Notes: generated by a model not told the origin, from the sequence alone. A stretch of 57,485 nucleotides of DNA from Gallionellaceae bacterium (GCA_008080515.1 VIKH01000019.1:1-57485), one strand, 5' to 3'. Numbered from the stretch's first letter, positions 37,079 through 52,596 are shown. Numbers and translations: made by a program.

Positions 37079-37287
37079 ATGAGCACCGCCACGCTATCCA
37101 GCAAATTCCAGCTTTCCTTGCCCAAGGCGCTTCGTGAAGCCATGCAGCTTCAGCCTGGGCGGCATTCGAGCTGATTCCGACGGGTTCGATCATTCAACTC
37201 GTACCCATGACTTCCATCAAGGAACTGCGCGGCATTGCTCGCGGCGCGAATCCCGCACAATATCGTGACCGGGAAGACAGCCACTGA
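37079..37287 (+). pseudogene. AbrB/MazE-type antitoxin, 1-base frameshift
   Basis: ATG 37079 encodes MSTATLSSKFQLSLPKALRE..., the swapped-hairpin AbrB domain of VapB/MazE-like antitoxins. That frame stops after QPGRHSS. Removing the shift (one base apparently lost in GGGCGGCATTC near 37160-37164) continues as FELIPTGSIIQLVPMTSIKE and then LRGIARGANP to the TGA at 37285. No PIN- or MazF-like toxin gene follows, so it is also an orphan. The 250 bp to the next gene hold nothing recognisable. Confidence 0.72.
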
Positions 37288-37538
37288 CAGACAATTAGGA
37301 GACCACGATTTCCCCAGAGAAAATTGTGGCCCCCAGTTGTCCCCGGTGCTGCTTGCCAATATGCCCGCATTGAACAATACCTCGAAGCTGATGTGCATGT
37401 GGGCCGGGGTAATGGAAGTAGTGATGCCGGGACAGATGACCTATATGATTCCTTGAGATCGTGTTGGCGGCGGGTGATCGCTGGACAATCGGGGGGATGG
37501 AAAGCAGAGAGGAAGCCGGAAAAAATGGGGAGTGAAAC

Positions 37539-37826
37539 ATGCAGCTCAAACATGCAATCAAGGTTCTGGCCTTGATATCCGCAGTAACGGCAGGTGCGAA
37601 TGCCTGGGCAAGCGGCGACAAGGTGAAGCCGGTTCTTGATGCCGATATTCCTGAGCTTGGCAGTGTATCTCAGCAGATTCAGGATGGCGTTACCGGCAGC
37701 GTTGGCCCGAGCGCGCCCGTGATTGACAATATTCTCGAACAGGGCATCAAGCTGCCGGAGGTAGAGGAAGGAGCAGAGGGCGGCCTGGAGGGTGAGGCGC
37801 GGAAAGAAAGTGGCGCGCCCGAATAA
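37539..37826 (+). CDS. Small exported protein, unknown
   Basis: 95 residues with a signal peptide (IKVLALISAVTAGANAWA, cleavage near residue 25). The mature part is acidic and Gly/Glu-rich at the C-terminus (PEVEEGAEGGLEGEARKESG). GGGGAG precedes the ATG. Probably periplasmic. The stop codon overlaps the first copy of an 18-bp REP direct repeat. No family recognised. Confidence 0.65.
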   Translation: MQLKHAIKVLALISAVTAGANAWASGDKVKPVLDADIPELGSVSQQIQDGVTGSVGPSAPVIDNILEQGIKLPEVEEGAEGGLEGEARKESGAPE

Positions 37827-37934
37827 CCCGCGTAAGGCGCACACCGTAACCCGCGTAAGGCGCATAAACGTAGGGCGCAGCACCCGCAAGGGGTAGGCCG
37901 TGGTTGTAAAGGCGCTAAAGCGCCAACAACCACG
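37824..37934. repeat. REP cluster upstream of the RAYT gene
   Basis: TAACCCGCGTAAGGCGCA is repeated directly at 37824-37841 and 37847-37864. A strong hairpin CGTGGTTGT...GGCGC-TAAA-GCGCC...ACAACCACG follows at 37899-37934. CGGGCATTGCGC just after (about 37944) recurs at 53451 (inverted) and 54484. This is typical of REP sequences mobilised by RAYT enzymes. Confidence 0.7.
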
Positions 37935-38036
37935 CACTAACCAACGGGCATTGCGCAGCATGAGTTTCCCAGGCTCACCCATCCGGCGCAATGCGCTACG
38001 CTTATTGCGCCCTACCACATTACCACACGACTTGGC

Positions 38037-38372
38037 ATGTGTGGTTTGCTGCGCGAGGCGGTGGCATCGGTGCGTCGGCGGCATCCCTTCGTCATTCATG
38101 GCTGGGTGGTGTTGCCGGATCACCTGCATTGCGTTATCGGTCTTCCGCCAGATGATGCAGACTTCGCAACACGGTGGCGGCTAATCAAAATAGCGTTTTC
38201 CAAGGCGTTGCCAAAAACCGAACGGCGTTCCCAAGTTCGAATGGCGCGCCGCGAGCGGGGCATCTGGCAGCGACGCTATTGGGAACATCTGATTCGCGAT
38301 GAGGCGGATTTTCGCGCGCACATGGATTACGTCCATATCAACCCGCTCAATGGACTGGGCCGGTGGCGATGA
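38037..38372 (+). pseudogene. REP-associated tyrosine transposase (RAYT), N-terminally truncated
   Basis: HUH-type Y1 nuclease that moves REP sequences. Present: GLLREAVASVRRRHPF, the metal motif PDHLHCV (HLH), RRERGIWQRRYWEHLIRDEA, and the nucleophile region MDYVHINP. The first 30-40 residues of the family (the first beta strand region) are missing, and the C-terminus ends soon after the Tyr motif with an altered GLGRWR. Probably inactive. Flanked by its REP repeats. Confidence 0.78.
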
Positions 38373-38595
38373 AGGAGCGCTCGGCTATAAGGATTGACCT
38401 GCGGCGCAACTCGCCTTGCTTGAGCCGCTTTCCTCCACCCGATTGGCGGGGCTCAATTTGCCCTATCCCTTCCGGCTAAGGTAAAATTCACGCCCTTTCG
38501 TTTTGATGCTTGGCGTCCCGGCCAAGCGCGCGGATGCTCCGTGGCGATTCGGTCGCCATTATTTTTTTCTGAATTTTTCTGACGAGGAATATCGC

Positions 38596-41500
38596 GTGAG
38601 CCATCCTTTGCTGCCCGAGTTTTCCGGGTTGCCATCCCGGCAGGGCTTGTATGATCCGCAGCGCGAACACGATGCCTGCGGGGTAGGTTTTGTCGCGCAC
38701 ATCAAGGGCAAGAAAAACCACGAGATGGTGCTGCAGGGCTTGCAGATTCTGGAGAACCTCACCCACCGCGGGGCGGTGGGCGCCGACCCGCTGGCGGGCG
38801 ACGGGGCTGGCATTCTGATCCAGATACCCGATGCGTTCCTGCGCAAGTGCTGCGCCGCGCGAGGAGTGACGCTGCCGCCAGCCGGGGAATATGGTGTCGG
38901 CATGGTGTTCCTGCCGCGCGCCGCAACGGCCCGATCCACCTGCGAGCGCGTGCTGGCCGACAAGATTGTGGCGGAGGGGCTGACGCTGCTGGGCTGGCGC
39001 GATGTGCCGGTGGATAACTCCGGTTTGGGCGAGAGCGTGAAGGCGTCGGAGCCGGTGGTGCGCCAGGTGTTTGTCGGGCGCGGCAATGTTCTCAAGGATG
39101 CCGACAGTTTCGAGCGCAAGCTGTTCGTTATCCGAAAAATTACCGAGCACGCGGTGCGCGCGTTGCCGGAAGAATACAAGCGCGGCTTTTACATCCCGTC
39201 GCTGTCGTCGCGCACCATCGTGTACAAGGGCATGTTGCTGGCCGATCAGGTCGGCAAGTATTACCCCGACTTGCAGGACAAAAGCGTGGTCAGCGCGCTG
39301 GCGCTGGTACATCAGCGCTTTTCCACCAACACCTTTCCCACCTGGAACCTGGCGCACCCGTTCCGCATGATCGCGCACAACGGCGAGATCAACACCTTGC
39401 GCGGCAACGTGAACTGGATGGCGGCGCGCCACGCGGCGATGTCTTCCGACCTGCTCGGGGACGACCTGGAAAAACTGTGGCCGCTGATCGTGGAGGGCCA
39501 GTCCGATTCCGCCTGTTTCGACAACGCGCTGGAACTGCTGGTGGCCGGCGGCTATTCGCTGCCGCACGCGATGATGCTGCTGATCCCCGAAGCCTGGGCG
39601 GGCAACCCGATGATGGATGAGGAGCGCCGCGCCTTTTACGAATACCATGCGGCGCTGATCGAGCCGTGGGACGGCCCCGCCGCCGTGGCCTTCACCGACG
39701 GCCGCATGATCGGCGCGACGCTGGACCGCAACGGCCTGCGCCCGGCGCGCTATCTCATCACCGACGACGACCTGGTGCTGATGGCTTCCGAGATGGGAGT
39801 GCTGGACATCCCGCAACACAAGATCGTGAAGAAATGGCGCTTGCAGCCGGGCAAGATGTTCCTGATTGACCTCGAGCAAGGGCGCATCGTGGATGACGCC
39901 GAGCTGAAACGGCAGCTTGCCACCGCCAAGCCCTACCGCCACTGGATCGAGAAATCGCGCTATTTCCTCGGCGATCTGCCCGAGGCCAAGGACAAGCCCG
40001 AGTTACCGGAGCCGCTGCTGGATACCCAGCAGGCATTCGGCTATTCGCAGGAAGATATCAAGTTTATCCTGGCTCGATGGGCAACGATGCCGCGCTGCCG
40101 GTGCTGTCGAACCGGAGCCGCTCGCTGTACGATTATTTCCACCAGCTTTTCGCGCAGGTGACCAACCCGCCGATTGACCCGATCCGCGAAGAGATCGTGA
40201 TGTCGCTCACCTCGTTTATCGGCCCCCGGCCCAACCTGCTCGGCCTGGACGAGGCCAACCCCACCATGCGCCTCGAGGTGCATCAGCCGGTGCTGACCAG
40301 CGAAGATTTGTTCAAGCTGCGCGACATCAGCAAGCTGACGCGGGGATGCTACAAATCGCTGGTGCTGGACATCACCTATCCGGCTGCGCAGGGCGCGCAA
40401 GGTTGCGAAGCCGCGCTCGGCGCGCTGTGCGCCGCGACCGACCAGGCGGTGGCGGACGGCTACAACATCCTGATCCTGTCCGACCGCGCGGTGTCGGCAA
40501 CGCGCATGGCCATCCCCGCGCTGCTGGCTTGTTCGGCGGTACACCACCACCTGATACAGAGCGGTTTGCGCACCAGCACCGGCCTGGTGATGGACACCGG
40601 CTCCGCGCGCGAGGTACACCATTTCGCGCTGCTCGCCGGTTACGGGGCCGAGGCGGTCTGCCCGTGGCTGGCGTTCGAGACCTTTGCCGCGATGCCGGTC
40701 TGCTCAAGGTGATGTCCAAGATGGGCATCTCCACCTACCAGTCCTATTGTGGCGCGCAGATTTTTGAGGCAATCGGCCTGAACGCCGGATTCGTAGAGAA
40801 ATATTTTACCGGCACCGCGACCCGGATCGAGGGCATCGGCCTGGCCGAGATCGCCGGGGAAGCGGCGCTCGTCCACCACAAGGCGTTCGGCGACGACCCG
40901 GTGCTGGCCAACGCGCTGGATGCGGGCGGCGAATACGCCTGGCGCACGCGCGGCGAGGAGCATTTATGGACGCCCGAATCCATCGCCAAGCTGCAGAGCG
41001 CCACCCGCACCAACAATTTTGCGACCTACAAGGAATATGCCAAGCTGATCAACGAACAGGGACAGCGCACCAAGACCTTGCGCGGGCTGTTCGAGATCAG
41101 GCCGGCGGGTGCGCCGGTGCCGCTGGATGAAGTCGAACCGGCAAAGGAAATCGTCAGGCGTTTTGCCACCGGCGCGATGTCGCTCGGCTCGATTTCCACC
41201 GAGGCGCATACCACGCTGGCGATCGCCATGAACCGCATCGGCAGCAAATCCAACACTGGCGAAGGCGGCGAGGACCCGGCGCGCTTCAAGGCGATCAAGG
41301 GCGGCGAAATGCTTTCCGAAATCATCGGCAAGAACCGTATCGCCAGCGACCGCGAACTCAAGGCGGGCGATTCGCTGCGCTCGCGCATCAAGCAGGTGGC
41401 CGCCGGGCGCTTTGGCGTGACCGCCGAATACCTGGCTAACGCCGACCAGATCCAGATCAAGATGGCGCAGGGCGCGAAGCCCGGCGAAGGCGGGCAACTG

Positions 41501-43189
41501 CCCGGCCACAAGGTGTCGGAGTACATCGCCAGGTTGCGCTTTTCGGTGCCGGGCGTGGGGCTGATTTCTCCGCCGCCGCACCACGATATTTACTCCATCG
41601 AGGATCTGGCGCAACTGATCCACGACATGAAAAACGCCAACCCGTCCGCTTCGATTTCGGTGAAGCTGGTGTCCGAAGTGGGCGTGGGCACGGTGGCGGC
41701 TGGCGTATCCAAGGCCAAGGCCGACCACATCGTGATTTCCGGTTTCGACGGCGGCACCGGCGCTTCGCCGCTGTCGTCCATCAAGCACGCCGGCGCGCCC
41801 TGGGAGCTGGGCCTGTCGGAAACGCAGCAGACGCTGGTGCTGAACCGGCTGCGCGGGCGCGTCGGGCTGCAAGTGGACGGCCAGCTCAAAACCGGGCGCG
41901 ACGTGCTGATCGGCGCGCTGCTGGGCGCGGATGAGTTCGGCTTCGCCACCGCGCCGCTGGTGGTGGAAGGCTGCATCATGATGCGCAAGTGCCACCTGAA
42001 CACCTGCCCGGTCGGCGTGGCCACGCAGGACCCCGAGCTGCGCAAGAAATTCAGCGGCCAGCCGGAACACGTGGTGAACTATTTCTTCTTCGTCGCCGAA
42101 GAGCTGCGCGAATACATGGCGCAGATGGGTGCCCGCAAGGTTGACGAACTGATCGGTCGCAGCGATTTGCTGGATACCCGCAAGGGCATCGCCCACTGGA
42201 AAGCGCGGGGCCTGGATTTCTCCAGGATTTTCTACCAGCCCGCCGTACCGCCAGGCGTGGCGCGCTTGCACGCCGAGACGCAGGATCACGAGCTGGGCAA
42301 GGCGCTGGACAACAAGTTGATCGCCAAAGCCCGCCCCGCGCTGGACAACAAGAAACCGGTGACCATCGAGAGCGCAATCGGGAATGTAAACCGCACCGTC
42401 GGCACCATGCTGTCGCACGAAGTGGCGAAACGCTACGGCCAGGCCGGGTTGCCGGACGATACCCTCACCGTGAAGTTCAAGGGCGCGGCGGGGCAGAGCT
42501 TCGGCGCTTTCCTCGCGCGCGGCATCACCTTCGAGCTGTCGGGCGAGTGCAACGATTATGTCGGGAAGGGCCTGTGCGGCGGCCGCATCGTGGTATCGCC
42601 GCCCAAAGAAAGCCGCATTGCGGCGGAGGACAACATCATCGTCGGCAACACCGTGCTGTACGGCGCAACCAGCGGCGAGGCTTATTTCCGGGGTGTGGCG
42701 GGCGAGCGCTTCGCGGTGCGCAACTCGGGCGCGGTCGCGGTGGTGGAAGGGCTGGGCGACCACGGCTGCGAATACATGACTGGCGGCATGGTGGTGGTGC
42801 TGGGCAGGACCGGTCGCAATTTCGCGGCGGGCATGTCCGGCGGTGTGGCGTATGTGCTGGACGAGGATGGCGATTTTGAAATGCGCTGCAACATGGCGAT
42901 GGTGGCGCTGGAGCCGGTGCCGGAAGAAGTGGCGGCGCTGGACGGCGCGGATGTCGAACCGGAAGGGCATGGCCGGGTGCATTTCAACCACCTCGGCAAG
43001 GCCGATGCGGTGGCGCTGCGCGGCAAGATCGAAAAACATCTGCGCTACACCGGCAGCGCGCGCGCCCAGCTGATTCTGGATAACTGGGCGCGCTATCTGC
43101 CGAAATTCGTCAAGGTGATGCCGACCGATTACCGCCGCGCCCTTCAGGAAATCGCGGAGCAGCAAGCCAGGCAAAAGGAGGCCGAATAA
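38596..43189 (+). pseudogene. gltB: Glutamate synthase large subunit GltB, two internal breaks
   Basis: NADPH-type glutamate synthase: glutamine amidotransferase class II, central, FMN/Fe-S synthase and GXGXG domains. GTG 38596 (GAGG 8 nt upstream) gives a short propeptide before the catalytic Cys in HDACGVGF. Frame 1 runs to KFILA at about 40072, then jumps frame (SMGNDAALPVLSNRSR). A second jump occurs at about 40695 between AFETFAAM and [14 protein letters not shown]. Relative to homologues, roughly 10-15 and 20-25 residues are missing at these points. The FMN domain, the 3Fe-4S motif [15 protein letters not shown] and the C-terminal GXGXG region are intact. As written, no full-length protein is made. 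Confidence 0.9.
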
Positions 43190-44653
<1,464 letters not shown>

Positions 44654-44700
44654 TTTTTACTGCGTTTCATCTGCGTCATCTCGTTTTGCGGGGGGCTGCA

Positions 44701-45294
44701 ATGGGAAAAATTGCCGCGTTGCTTATTGTTGCCACTTTGTTTTCCGCAATGAGCGGCGCGCAGCCGGAAAAAACACCCATGAAAAATACCGTCAACCGCC
44801 AAACCGCCTATCTTGCGGGCGGATGTTTCTGGGGCATGGAAGAGTTGGTACGCCAGATCCCCGGCGTGCTGGAAACCGAAGTCGGCTATACCGGCGGCAG
44901 CACACCAAGCCCGGTTTACTGGACAGTCAAGACCGGGCGCACCGGCCACGCCGAATCCCTCAAGATCGTGTTCGACCCGCAAAAACTTGCCTACCGGCAT
45001 CTGCTGTTCGAGTTCTTCCGCATGCACGATCCGACCACGCGCAACCGGCAGGGCAACGATGCCGGCACGCAATACCGCTCGGCGATTTTTTATGTGGATG
45101 CGGAGCAGCGTCGCACCGCAGAGGAAGTTATCCGCACCGTGGACAAATCAGGCGAATGGAAAGCCAAAGTGGTGACCGAAGTTGCGCCGTTCAAGGAGTT
45201 TTTTCGCGCCGAAGAATACCATCAGAAATATCTGCTGAAACAGCCGCAGGGATACACCTGCCATTACATCAGGCGGATGAATCTGGGGGAGTGA
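44701..45294 (+). CDS. msrA: Peptide methionine sulfoxide reductase MsrA, exported
   Basis: Reduces S-methionine sulfoxide in proteins. Catalytic Cys in [10 protein letters not shown] (about residue 41), [19 protein letters not shown] leader ([19 protein letters not shown]) suggests periplasmic location. ATG 44701 with GGGGGG upstream is chosen; the frame opens further upstream inside gltD. 197 residues. It follows gltD by 47 bp. Confidence 0.93.
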   Translation: MGKIAALLIVATLFSAMSGAQPEKTPMKNTVNRQTAYLAGGCFWGMEELVRQIPGVLETEVGYTGGSTPSPVYWTVKTGRTGHAESLKIVFDPQKLAYRHLLFEFFRMHDPTTRNRQGNDAGTQYRSAIFYVDAEQRRTAEEVIRTVDKSGEWKAKVVTEVAPFKEFFRAEEYHQKYLLKQPQGYTCHYIRRMNLGE

Positions 45295-45353
45295 TTCTGA
45301 TATATGCCTCTTAACAAAGCACCGCAAAACTTGGAGCGTGTACACCGACACCT

Positions 45354-45372
45354 CCCCCTTTGTGAAAGGGGG
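45354..45372. repeat. C/G hairpin repeat
   Basis: CCCCCTTT-GTG-AAAGGGGG perfect hairpin, related to the CCCCC/GGGGG repeat at 19366-19451. It lies in the 208-bp gap between convergent msrA and the Gly-rich gene. Confidence 0.55.
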
Positions 45373-45502
45373 ACAACCAAACAAGCTGTGTTTTGTATAG
45401 GGGCATGTTCTGGTTCGGTCGCCGTTATTGCGGGCGCGCCAACAGCAGGCTAACCCGCTCTGGCGCACCCGAATTGAAACGCGAAGCTAAACAACGCGGG
45501 GG

Positions 45503-45835
45503 TTAGCGTCCCCGCCCGCCACCGCCGCCCGGCCCCATGCCACCGCCACCCGACCCTCTGCCGCCTCCTCTGGCCGGCGGCTCATCCGGAAGCGCTACAC
45601 CGCGCTCTTTGGCTCGCTCTTGCATGCGCTCGTGATGTTCCTTGCGAACTTGCTCGCGCTCTTCGGCATTTTTTGCGGCGCGCATTTTGTCGCGCTGCTC
45701 GATGCGCTCTTGTTGGGACATGAGCTGGCTGCCATAGATTTGCTCCTGGTCTTGAGCCGGATCGGCTGCCAGCGCATGCCCGGCAGGCAGCAACAGCGCG
45801 AACGTCAAGGTTGAAAGCAAAGTTGTCTTTTTCAT
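45503..45835 (-). CDS. Small exported Gly-rich protein
   Basis: 110 residues. Signal peptide TLLSTLTFALLLPAGHALA; mature part begins ADPAQDQEQIYG. A charged helical stretch follows (RIEQRDKMRAAKNAEEREQV, about residues 45-65), then a C-terminal Gly/Arg-rich tail. AAGGAGACC precedes two ATGs (45838, 45835); the second has better spacing. It resembles small periplasmic helical proteins of unknown role. Confidence 0.7.
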   Translation of the reverse strand: MKKTTLLSTLTFALLLPAGHALAADPAQDQEQIYGSQLMSQQERIEQRDKMRAAKNAEEREQVRKEHHERMQERAKERGVALPDEPPARGGGRGSGGGGMGPGGGGGRGR

Positions 45836-46147
45836 CATGGTCTCCTTAACACGGCGGGTTGTGTGATTTGCATTTGCGGTTAATGCAACCCATTCACTAA
45901 CCGAATTTTCCAGAGTTGTATGGCAGGTTGAGCAATGTGATGGTTCCGGGTTTGCACCAAACAGTGTATGCCTGGCCAGCCTACATAAAATGCAGAAACA
46001 TATTATCGTATGCTTATACGACTGCATGTTCACCAATAAATTCTCTTTGGGGGATGCGGCATATTGCCGCACTATTATCTGGGGCGAACGCGGGCTGTCA
46101 TGCGTGAAAAAACAGGGGAGAGGAGTAGCATGGTGAGCGGAACGCAG
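45836..46147. other. Intergenic, no supported gene
   Basis: Upstream region of the Gly-rich gene and downstream of smr. In frame with the Gly-rich gene, without a stop, it reads a CSTCH haem-like motif, but there is no coherent protein or start (see rejected items). Confidence 0.4.
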
Positions 46148-46687
46148 TTACCGGCCAGCCGCCTTGAGCAGCACCTTTACCGCTCCGCCGCCGCCTTCGC
46201 CGGGCGGCGCCTCGCAAAATGCCAGCACTTCCGCGCACTGGGTCAGCCAGTGGCGCGTGCGGGTTTTCAATACCCCCTCGCCGCCGCCCGCCTGCCGCCC
46301 CTTGCCGTGGATCACGCGCACGCAGCGCAGCCCGCGTTGCGCCGCGTCGCGCAAAAACTCCTGCAGCAGCCTGCGCGCTTCGTCGCTGGCGAGGCCGTGC
46401 AGGTCGAGGTTGTCCTGTATCGGCGGCTGGCCGCGCCGCAGCTTACGCAAAGTTGTGCGCGCGATGCCGGAGCGCAGGAATTCAACCAGCGGCTCGTCTC
46501 CTGCGCCATGATCGGAAAGGGTGTCCGAAATTTCCGGGGATTCGGGCTGACGATGAGCTGGGGTCGCGCGAGCAGGGGGAGGTTGGATTGTTGCGCGGTC
46601 GGACGGTGGCAGCGGGGTGACGCCCTCCAGTGCCTGGCGGAACAGCACGCTATCTTCCGGTAGCGGCTGCCCCCTATTTTTCCCCAT
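46148..46687 (-). CDS. Smr-domain protein (MutS2 C-terminal-like endonuclease)
   Basis: 179 residues. The C-terminal Smr domain (about 85-170) has DLHGLASDEARRLLQEFL and VRVIHGKGRQ, the conserved nuclease motifs. The N-terminal part is charged and probably disordered. Family members are DNA- or RNA-cleaving; stand-alone SmrA/SmrB-like proteins rescue collided ribosomes or act in DNA metabolism. It lies 27 bp after trxB on the same strand. Confidence 0.88.
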   Translation of the reverse strand: MGKNRGQPLPEDSVLFRQALEGVTPLPPSDRATIQPPPARATPAHRQPESPEISDTLSDHGAGDEPLVEFLRSGIARTTLRKLRRGQPPIQDNLDLHGLASDEARRLLQEFLRDAAQRGLRCVRVIHGKGRQAGGGEGVLKTRTRHWLTQCAEVLAFCEAPPGEGGGGAVKVLLKAAGR

Positions 46688-46714
46688 GGCAAATTGCCGG
46701 TTTCAGGATGCACC

Positions 46715-48723
<2,009 letters not shown>

Positions 48724-48738
48724 CGGCCCCATGCAGTT

Positions 48739-49659
48739 TTATTTGTTGGTGCCTGCCGGAGCCGCCAGCGCCTCGGCCTCGGTCAGCAGGAATTTCCTGA
48801 ACGCCTGCGAGGCGGTGGAAAGGCGTTTGCCCTTGCGGTGAACGATATGCCAGTGGCGCACGATGGGGAAGTGTTCCACATCGAGCACCACCAGGCGTTT
48901 CGTTTCCAGCTCCAGCTCGATGGCGTGCCGTGAAATGATGCCCACCCCCATGCCGGCTTGCACCGATTGTTTGATCGCTTCGTTGGTGTCCATTTCCATA
49001 TGGTGCGGCAGCGCCAGGCGGTGGCTGGAGAAATAACGCTCAACCACGCCGCGCGTGCCGGAGCCCTGCTCGCGCAGCAGAAAAGTTTCCTGGGCCAGTT
49101 GTGCGGGTTTGATATGCCGCTTTCGGGCGAGAGCGTGTCGGGGGGCGGCAATTACCACCAGCGGGTTTGGCATGAACGCTTCGGACTGCATGTCCGCCCC
49201 TGCCGGCGGCTGCCCCATGATGGCGAAATCTGCGGCGTTATCGGCGAGCTGTTTCAGCACCGCATCGCGGTTGGCAACTTGCAGGCTCACCTTGATTTTC
49301 GGGTATGACTGGATGAATTTAGCCAGCAGTTGCGGCATGAAGTAGTTGGCCGTGCTGACCGCCGTAATGTTCAGCCGACCGCGCTCCATCCCTTTCATTT
49401 CGTCGAGCACCGCCTCCATTTCCTCGAGCTGCTGTGCGATGGCGCGGCTGTAGTGCAGCATTTCCCCGCCCGCTTCGGTCAGGCGGATCTGCTTGCCGGT
49501 CTGCTCGAACAGCGGCAGGCCGATACCCCGCTCCAACTGTTTGATCTGCATGGAAACGGCGGGCTGGGTGAGATACAATTCCTCGGCGGCGCGCGAATGG
49601 CTCAAATGCCGTGCGACCGCCGCGAATACCTGGAGCTGGCGCAAGGTGATGTGGAGCAT
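48739..49659 (-). CDS. cbbR: LysR-type regulator CbbR
   Basis: Activator of Calvin-cycle genes. Winged helix-turn-helix HLSHSRAAEELYLTQPAVSM QIKQLE (residues about 16-41) and a periplasmic-binding-like effector domain. The sequence HITLRQLQVFAAVARHL is typical of CbbR. ATG 49659 matches the family start; a TTG at 49674 is less likely. Divergent from cbbM with two T-N-A-type dyads in between. Family members sense metabolites such as RuBP or NADPH. Confidence 0.88.
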   Translation of the reverse strand: MLHITLRQLQVFAAVARHLSHSRAAEELYLTQPAVSMQIKQLERGIGLPLFEQTGKQIRLTEAGGEMLHYSRAIAQQLEEMEAVLDEMKGMERGRLNITAVSTANYFMPQLLAKFIQSYPKIKVSLQVANRDAVLKQLADNAADFAIMGQPPAGADMQSEAFMPNPLVVIAAPRHALARKRHIKPAQLAQETFLLREQGSGTRGVVERYFSSHRLALPHHMEMDTNEAIKQSVQAGMGVGIISRHAIELELETKRLVVLDVEHFPIVRHWHIVHRKGKRLSTASQAFRKFLLTEAEALAAPAGTNK

Positions 49660-49677
49660 GGCTCTATCGTTCAAGTA

Positions 49678-49722
49678 TAAGTGTTGCTTATCATTATAAT
49701 AAAAAACTTTGAATATTATTTA
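49678..49722. promoter_or_regulatory. Candidate CbbR-binding sites in cbbR-cbbM intergenic region
   Basis: TAAGTGTTGCTTA (49678-49690) and TGAATATTATTTA (49710-49722) both fit the TNA-N7-TNA pattern known for CbbR. Their centres are 32 bp apart, three helical turns. The AT-rich stretch between them likely carries the promoters. Positional inference. Confidence 0.5.
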
Positions 49723-49787
49723 TGGTTTGATGCCCGTATAGTTCGCCGTGTTGCACAATTAAACCGTTACCTATCAGGAGAGCACAA

Positions 49788-51119
49788 ATGGATCAGTCAG
49801 CGCGCTACGCCAATCTGGATTTGAAAGAAGCCGAGCTCATCAAGAACGGCAAGCACATTCTGGTCGCCTACAAGATGAAGCCCAAGGCCGGTACCGGCTA
49901 TCTGGAGGCGGCTGCCCACTTCGCCGCCGAATCCTCCACCGGCACCAACGTGGAAGTGAGCACCACCGACGATTTCACCAAGGGCGTGGACGCACTGGTG
50001 TATCACATAGACGAAGCCACCGAGGATATGCGCATCGCCTATCCGCTGGAGCTATTCGACCGCAACGTGACCGATGGCCGCATGATGCTGGTTTCTTTCC
50101 TGACGCTGGCCATCGGCAACAATCAGGGCATGGGCGACATCGAACACGCCAAAATGGTCGACTTCTACGTTCCCGAAGAAGTTATCCGCCAGTTTGATTG
50201 CCCGGCCACCAATATCGAAGACTTATGGCGCATCCTCGGTCGCCCGGTCAAGGACGGCGGCTACATCTCCGGCACCATCATCAAGCCCAAGCTGGGCCTG
50301 CGCCCCGAACCGTTCGCCAACGCCGCCTACCAGTTCTGGCTGGGCGGCGACTTCATCAAGAACGACGAGCCGCAGGGCAACCAGGTGTTCGCGCCGGTGA
50401 AGAAGGTTATCCCGCTGGTCTACGACGCGATGAAGCGCGCCATGGACGAGACCGGCCAGGCCAAGCTGTTCTCCATGAATATCACCGCCGACGACCACTA
50501 CGAAATGCTGGCCCGCGCCGATTTCGCGCTGGAGACCTTCGGCCCGGATGCCAACAAGCTGGCGTTCCTCGTTGACGGCTACGTCGGCGGCCCCGGCATG
50601 GTGACCACCGCGCGTCGCCAGTACCCCAACCAGTTCCTGCACTACCACCGCGCCGGTCACGGGGCCGTCACTTCGCCCTCCGCCAAGCGCGGCTACACCG
50701 CCTTCGTGCTGGCCAAGATGTCCCGCTTGCAGGGCGCTTCCGGCATCCACGTCGGCACCATGGGCTTCGGCAAAATGGAAGGCGAGGGCGACGACAAGAT
50801 CATCGCCTACATGATCGAGCGCGACGAGTGCCAGGGGCCGGTATATTTCCAGAAATGGTATGGCGTGAAAGCCACCACCCCGATCATCTCCGGCGGTATG
50901 AACGCGCTGCGCTTGCCCGGCTTCTTCGAGAACCTCGGCCACGGCAACGTGATCAACACGGCGGGCGGCGGTTCCTATGGCCACATTGACAGCCCCGCCG
51001 CCGGTGCGATCTCGTACGCCAAGACGCACCGGGAATTTGCGCGCGCCTTCGAGTCGTTCCAGAAGGACGCGGATCAGTTGTACCCGGGATGGCGCCAGAA
51101 GTTGGGCGTACACAAGTAA
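49788..51119 (+). CDS. cbbM: RuBisCO form II (CbbM), with an in-frame internal deletion
   Basis: Ribulose-1,5-bisphosphate carboxylase of the form II type (homodimeric L2 family), the CO2-fixing enzyme. Numbering matches Rhodospirillum form II: Lys166 (GTIIKPKLG), carbamylated Lys191 with Asp193/Glu194 ([12 protein letters not shown]), [26 protein letters not shown] and TAGGG. At residue 409 (AGAIS) the sequence jumps to [12 protein letters not shown], omitting about 16-18 residues of the C-terminal barrel helix found in other form II enzymes (normally about 459-466 residues; here 443). AGGAGAG precedes the ATG. Catalytic residues are kept, but folding is doubtful. No cbbQ or cbbO follows. 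Confidence 0.95.
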   Translation: MDQSARYANLDLKEAELIKNGKHILVAYKMKPKAGTGYLEAAAHFAAESSTGTNVEVSTTDDFTKGVDALVYHIDEATEDMRIAYPLELFDRNVTDGRMMLVSFLTLAIGNNQGMGDIEHAKMVDFYVPEEVIRQFDCPATNIEDLWRILGRPVKDGGYISGTIIKPKLGLRPEPFANAAYQFWLGGDFIKNDEPQGNQVFAPVKKVIPLVYDAMKRAMDETGQAKLFSMNITADDHYEMLARADFALETFGPDANKLAFLVDGYVGGPGMVTTARRQYPNQFLHYHRAGHGAVTSPSAKRGYTAFVLAKMSRLQGASGIHVGTMGFGKMEGEGDDKIIAYMIERDECQGPVYFQKWYGVKATTPIISGGMNALRLPGFFENLGHGNVINTAGGGSYGHIDSPAAGAISYAKTHREFARAFESFQKDADQLYPGWRQKLGVHK

Positions 51120-51136
51120 TCCGGAGCACCCTGCTA

Positions 51137-52373
<1,237 letters not shown>

Positions 52374-52596
52374 GGAGTTCGTACTGTTCAAAATGGCAGC
52401 ATGATACATCAACTCGGGAAAGGCTTTGAACTGCGGATGAACGCGGATTCCCACGGACGTATCTGTAGTAGCCAGTATTTGGCCGGACACGAACCGTCAG
52501 GTTTCTGTTTTGCATTCGTTGCAGCTTGAAATTGTGTCGAAAATAAAGCTGCGCTTTTTGGCAAGCAAAACACTTCAAGGTTTGAAGATAACCGGC

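Noticed and set aside
45836-46072. CSTCH haem-binding-like motif upstream of the Gly-rich gene
   Set aside because: It reads in frame with that gene but has no signal peptide or start consistent with a cytochrome, and the real gene has its own ribosome site and signal peptide.
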